Of a stretch of 64,000 nt of DNA, positions 60,715 to 64,000 are shown piece after piece. Each line of letters starts with the position of its first letter. Position 1 is the first letter of the stretch. Below the pieces are notes generated by a model, which was given only the letters and a program-made list of their open reading frames with translations, searched no databases and was not told where the DNA came from. The DNA is taken from NCBI RefSeq assembly GCF_006386545.1, contig NZ_SWAR01000002.1, positions 62,001 to 126,000 on the forward strand. The letters run 5' to 3'. This stretch comes from Methylibium rhizosphaerae. Its GTDB lineage: Bacteria; Pseudomonadota; Gammaproteobacteria; Burkholderiales; Burkholderiaceae_C. A program made the translations under genes and the position numbers.

Positions 60715-62259
60715 ATGAAGAAGCCTTCGATTTCGCGCACGCCCGTCGCCGCGGTTTGCGGCAGCTGCGTTGCCGGCCTGCTGCTCGCCCTGCCGCACGG
60801 CAGTGCGCAGAATGCCCCCCCGCGGCGCGATGCAGTGCAGGAGGCACAGGCGCCTGCCAGTGCGGTGCCGATCACCCGGCCCGAGCAGCAGAAGCAGCCG
60901 CAGGACCGTCCTGATCGCTTCACCGCGCCGAACGCCCAGCCTTCGTCGCCGGCCTTCGCGGCCCAGCCCGATGCCGGCAAGATCACCGGCTTCGACTTCT
61001 ACCGCGACCCGCTCAACGCGAAGAAGCCGATGCAGACCTTCGAGGAGACAATGGCGGCCGACGTGCGCGACAAGCCGCGGGTGATGGACAGCCACCGGCG
61101 CCTGCTCGAAGCGCGCTATGACCTCAAGCCGCGGCTGGACGGCGAGGCCCGCATGTCGCGCGGCAAGCCGCTGCCGGTGGGCCCGACCGCGCGGCTGGCG
61201 GCCGGCATGAGCTGGGAGAAGCTCGCCGCCATGGCGCCGGAAGAAATGCGCCGCCAGGGCCTGTTCCCCTACCCTTCGCTGCCGCATCCCAAGCAGGTGA
61301 CCGGCGGACAGGTGTTCCCGCAGATGCAGATCGACATGTTTCCGCGGCTGCAGCGCTTCGACGTGGACTTCGACCTGCCCGAGGCCTTCCTGCCGGAATT
61401 CCCGCCGGCGATCTTCTTGCAGAACCGCCCGGAGCTGGGCGACGTCTCGCGCGGGGAGGTGGTCTCGATCAACAACTTCTACCGGCTCTTCAAGGACCTG
61501 CTGACGCCGGTGCAGCTCAACGGCCTGCAATTCCTGCTGACGCCCCTGCCGCAGGAGGAGTTCAACCCGACCGACGACCGCAAGAGCGCACAGCCCAGCC
61601 TGGGCGTGGCCTGCTTCGACTGTCACGTCAACGGCCACACGACCGGGCAGTTCCACCTGAACCCCGACACGCGGCCGCAGGAGCGGCGGCTGCGGCTGGA
61701 CACCACTAGCCTGCGCGGCCTGTTCGCCCAGCAGATCCACGGCTCCAAGCGCAGCCTGCGCTCGGTGGAGGACTTCACCGAGTTCGAATTCCGCACCGCC
61801 TACTTCAATGGCGACCCGATCCACGCCATGAAGAAGGGCTTCCCGATCATCGACCGCATCCATGTGAGCCACATGGCGCAGTTCCAGAACATGCTGGACT
61901 TCCCGCCCGCGCCCAAGCTGCTGCCGGACGGCCGGCTCGACAAGGCCAAGGCCACCGACCGCGAGGAACGCGGCGAGAAGATCTTCTTCGGCAAGGGACG
62001 CTGCGCCAGCTGCCACACGCCGCCGGCCTTCCTGGACCAGCAGATGCACGACCTGCACCTCGAGCGCTTCGTCAATGAACCCGGCGACGGGCCGATGAAG
62101 ACCTTCACCCTGCGCGGCATCAAGGACAGCCCGCCCTACCTGCACGACGGCCGGCTGCTCACGCTCGAAGACACGGTGGAGTTCTTCAACCTCGTGCTGC
62201 AGCTGAAGCTCAGCACCGAGGAGAAGCGCGACCTGGTGGCCTACATGCGGCAGCTGTAG
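60715..62259 (+). CDS. Diheme cytochrome c, MauG/cytochrome c peroxidase-like
   Basis: 514-residue exported protein. A Sec signal (residues 1-32, LLLALPHGSAQ) is followed by a Pro/Gln-rich linker and two heme c sites: CFDCH (C300, C303, H304) and CASCH (C430, C433, H434). Strongly conserved-looking blocks are FPRLQRFDVDFDLPEAFLPEFPP, LGDVSRGEVVSINNFYRLFKDLL, NPTDDRKSAQPSLG and TLRGIKDSPPYLHDGRLLTLEDTVEFFN. The last, with its PYLHDGR, is typical of the di-heme peroxidase/MauG superfamily. It may be a peroxidase or a protein-oxidising enzyme; no partner gene is seen. Confidence 0.86.
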   Translation: MKKPSISRTPVAAVCGSCVAGLLLALPHGSAQNAPPRRDAVQEAQAPASAVPITRPEQQKQPQDRPDRFTAPNAQPSSPAFAAQPDAGKITGFDFYRDPLNAKKPMQTFEETMAADVRDKPRVMDSHRRLLEARYDLKPRLDGEARMSRGKPLPVGPTARLAAGMSWEKLAAMAPEEMRRQGLFPYPSLPHPKQVTGGQVFPQMQIDMFPRLQRFDVDFDLPEAFLPEFPPAIFLQNRPELGDVSRGEVVSINNFYRLFKDLLTPVQLNGLQFLLTPLPQEEFNPTDDRKSAQPSLGVACFDCHVNGHTTGQFHLNPDTRPQERRLRLDTTSLRGLFAQQIHGSKRSLRSVEDFTEFEFRTAYFNGDPIHAMKKGFPIIDRIHVSHMAQFQNMLDFPPAPKLLPDGRLDKAKATDREERGEKIFFGKGRCASCHTPPAFLDQQMHDLHLERFVNEPGDGPMKTFTLRGIKDSPPYLHDGRLLTLEDTVEFFNLVLQLKLSTEEKRDLVAYMRQL

Positions 62260-62277
62260 GGCCGGGCAGACCGGCCC
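62259..62277. terminator. Hairpin between convergent cytochrome and GGDEF-like genes
   Basis: GGGCCGG (62259-62265) pairs with CCGGCCC (62271-62277), 5-nt loop, beginning at the last base of the cytochrome stop codon. There is no T-run. Confidence 0.4.
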
Positions 62278-62296
62278 GCGCCTTCGCCTTCCTCGT

Positions 62297-63226
62297 TCAG
62301 CCTTCGTCGTCGTTGGCCGCAGGCGCGGCGCCGCGCTCGCCGATGGTGGCGAAGCCGCCCTGCCCTTCGGCGGCGCCCAGGTTGGCCTGGCCCACCGCCC
62401 GGCGCAACAGCGTCTCGGCATCGCGCCCGTGCTCGGGGTACAGCGAAAAGCCGATGCTCACCGTGATGCCGACCTCGCGGCCGGTGATGCTGAACGGCCG
62501 ATGCAGCGCCTGGGCCAGCTTGGCAGCGACGCGCTGGCCGTCGTCGGCGCTGTCGATCCAGGCCAGCAGCACGCCGAACGCGTCGCGTCCGATCGAGGCG
62601 ACCACGTCGCTGGCGCGCAGCGCCGAGCGCAGGCGCACCGCCGCCTTGCGGCGCAGCACGTTGGCCGACTCGAGGCCCAGCATCGATTCGATGCGGGCCA
62701 GCCCGCCCACCCGCAAGGCCAGCAGCGCCATCGGCGCGGGTTCGCGTTCGCGCAGCGCGAACAGGTGGGTCATGTGGTCGAGCAGGCGGGTCTGATTGGG
62801 CAGGCCGGTCGACAGGTCGGTGAGCTGGGACTTCTGCGCAAGCTGCTCCAGCGCCTTGCGCTGCACCGCCAGCGCGAGCCGGCGCGAGAGCACCGCGGCG
62901 TCGGCCGCCTCGGCGCTCGACAGCAGGTCGGCCACGCCCAGCGGCATCAGCCGCGCGGCCATGGATGGGTCAGGCTCGCCCGCCGCCAAGGCCACGACGA
63001 CCGCCGATTCGAGCACCGCCTGCGACAGCGCCGGCCAGGCGGCCAGGGCCTCGGCATGCTGTGCGGAAGGCAAGGCAACCAGCACGCAGTCGTGGCGACG
63101 CGCCTGCAGGTGTTGCGCCGCCTCGTCGAGCGTGGCGCAGGGCAGCGGGGTGAAGGCGCCCCAATCGGGAACGAGCGCGGGCGCGGCCATGCCGACACAC
63201 AGGAGGCTCTGGGCAGGGGCGCTCAT
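62297..63226 (-). CDS. Degenerate GGDEF-domain protein
   Basis: 309 aa. An N-terminal receiver-like alpha/beta domain (about 1-120) lacks a clear phosphorylatable Asp pattern. A GGDEF-fold domain follows (about 135-295): LTDLSTGLPNQTRLLDHM, RSALRASDVVASIGRDAFGVLL, VGITVSIGFSLYPEHGRDAETLLRRAVGQA. The active-site loop reads GRDAF (213-217) instead of GGDEF, and the metal-binding DxD of the first strand is replaced (LLALRVGGLARIE). It should not make cyclic di-GMP and may be a sensor or partner protein. Confidence 0.85.
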   Translation of the reverse strand: MSAPAQSLLCVGMAAPALVPDWGAFTPLPCATLDEAAQHLQARRHDCVLVALPSAQHAEALAAWPALSQAVLESAVVVALAAGEPDPSMAARLMPLGVADLLSSAEAADAAVLSRRLALAVQRKALEQLAQKSQLTDLSTGLPNQTRLLDHMTHLFALREREPAPMALLALRVGGLARIESMLGLESANVLRRKAAVRLRSALRASDVVASIGRDAFGVLLAWIDSADDGQRVAAKLAQALHRPFSITGREVGITVSIGFSLYPEHGRDAETLLRRAVGQANLGAAEGQGGFATIGERGAAPAANDDEG

Positions 63227-63260
63227 TCGCAGTCGTTCGGTTCGTGAAGCTACCCGCCGA

Positions 63261-64000
63261 TTAAAGCGCAGCGGGGGCTTGGCGCGCCAGTGCGCGTTGC
63301 CGGATCTCCTCGAAATCGGCCGGCCGGCGATGCAGCTCGAGCCGGCTGCCGGCCTTGGCGATCTGGCTGGGGATGTCGTGACCGATCAGCGCCGGCAGCC
63401 GCTTCGCCGCGGCGGTGAGCCTGGCGAGGTCCACGCCGGTGTCGTAGCCCATCAGCTGCAGCGCATGCACGATCTCCTCGCTGCAGACGTTGCCGGTGGC
63501 GCCCGGCGCATAAGGGCAGCCGCCGATGCCGCCCACCGAGGCGTCGAAGCGGTCGGCGCCGGCGTCGATGGCGGCCAGCACGTTGGCCAGCCCCATGCCG
63601 CGGGTGTTGTGGAAGTGCAGCGTGAGCTCGGTGCCCGGCCAGCGTTCTCGGAACGCGGCGATGAGCGCCGCCACCTGCGGCGGGTAGGCCATGCCGGTGG
63701 TGTCGCACAGGGTCACGCCGGTGGCGCCCAGCCTTTCGATGTGGCGCGCGCACCAGTCGAGCACCGTGTTGGCCGGCACGTCGCCTTCCATCGGGCAGCC
63801 GAACGAACACGACAGCGACACGTTGACCGCCACGCCGGCCGGCCGGCCGAGGGCCGCCACCTCGGACAGCGCGGCGAACGACTGGTCGCGCGTCATGCGC
63901 AGGTTGGCCAGGTTGTGGGTTTCGCTGGCCGACATCACCAGGTTGAGCTCGTCGGCCTTCGATTCGATGGCGCGTTCGGCCCCGCGCAGGTTGGGCACCA
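63261..64000 (-). CDS. Hydroxymethylglutaryl-CoA lyase (5' end outside window)
   Basis: The 3' 740 bp of a gene for a TIM-barrel HMGL-like lyase that cleaves HMG-CoA to acetoacetate and acetyl-CoA in leucine degradation. Diagnostic parts: NVSLSCSFGCPMEGDVP, VTLCDTTGMAYPP, LTLHFHNTRGMGLANVLAAIDAGADRFD, and the catalytic-cysteine loop GGIGGCPYAPGATGNV. The last loop is specific for HMG-CoA lyases within the family. The visible frame continues to the right edge, so an apparent ATG near 63998 is internal. About 60 N-terminal residues are missing. Confidence 0.92.
   Translation of the reverse strand, partial: VPNLRGAERAIESKADELNLVMSASETHNLANLRMTRDQSFAALSEVAALGRPAGVAVNVSLSCSFGCPMEGDVPANTVLDWCARHIERLGATGVTLCDTTGMAYPPQVAALIAAFRERWPGTELTLHFHNTRGMGLANVLAAIDAGADRFDASVGGIGGCPYAPGATGNVCSEEIVHALQLMGYDTGVDLARLTAAAKRLPALIGHDIPSQIAKAGSRLELHRRPADFEEIRQRALARQAPAAL

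Noticed and set aside
62297-63226. Active diguanylate cyclase
   Set aside because: GRDAF replaces GGDEF and the metal aspartates are missing.

Overview
The window is 64 kb of GC-rich, densely packed chromosome from a betaproteobacterium, most probably order Burkholderiales (Comamonadaceae / Rubrivivax-Leptothrix type). This rests on family content and layout: a Bug-type tripartite-tricarboxylate binding protein, a FadB with the dehydrogenase half first, a 595-residue acyl-CoA dehydrogenase with an extra C-terminal domain, a gltIJKL uptake cluster behind a HypT-like LysR gene, and a type A RNase P RNA. The placement is inferred from these families, not from a 16S gene. I saw no transposase, integrase, phage gene, tRNA, rRNA or CRISPR array.

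Layout. 1-5 kb: an unfinished membrane-anchored protein of unknown function, a Bcr/CflA drug exporter, rnpB, cysK, then a DUF3025/DeoR pair. 5-8.6 kb: a transporter divergent from the DeoR gene over three tandem 10-bp operator-like repeats, pyrC, and a catalase-like protein. 8.6-14 kb: an acidic amino acid ABC importer (gltL, gltK, gltJ, gltI), a second GltI-like binding protein and a LysR regulator. 14-18.8 kb: YaeQ, a small basic protein, an Atm1-type exporter, an acyl-CoA thioesterase, and dadA behind a tandem glycine riboswitch with a terminator. 18.8-29.9 kb: a long minus-strand fatty-acid degradation cluster (TetR, acyl-CoA dehydrogenase, DUF2147, FadB, FadA, hydrolases, enoyl-CoA hydratase, SDR). 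Between fadB and fadA sits a small DUF559 nuclease-like gene bracketed by 35-bp direct repeats.

30-37 kb: a Fur-box-controlled FTR1 iron permease fused to cytochrome c, an FHA membrane protein overlapping a secreted serine protease, a PanE-like reductase and a chemoreceptor with a sigma-28-like promoter. 37-42 kb: an HNH endonuclease, a glycine-zipper lipoprotein and a four-gene MCE/Mla lipid-transport operon. 42-48 kb: a Bug binding protein with a divergent LysR, a KtrB/KtrA-type potassium uptake pair, an unknown gene and a PhoD-like phosphatase. 48-60 kb: a complete-looking inositol module, with two Gfo/Idh dehydrogenases and an RpiR regulator on the minus strand, divergent from ABC importer genes and iolC(-DUF2090), iolD, iolE and iolB. 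60-64 kb: pssA, a diheme cytochrome, a GGDEF-like protein with a broken active site and the 3' part of an HMG-CoA lyase gene.

Regulation is unusually legible here. I could place a glycine riboswitch, a Fur box, a DeoR-type repeat array, a TetR-type palindrome, a FliA-type promoter, and hairpins between binding-protein and permease genes in both ABC operons. Most operons show 1-4 nt stop/start overlaps, and several start codons are non-ATG (gltJ TTG, iolC TTG, mlaE GTG, the small gene at 14771 TTG).
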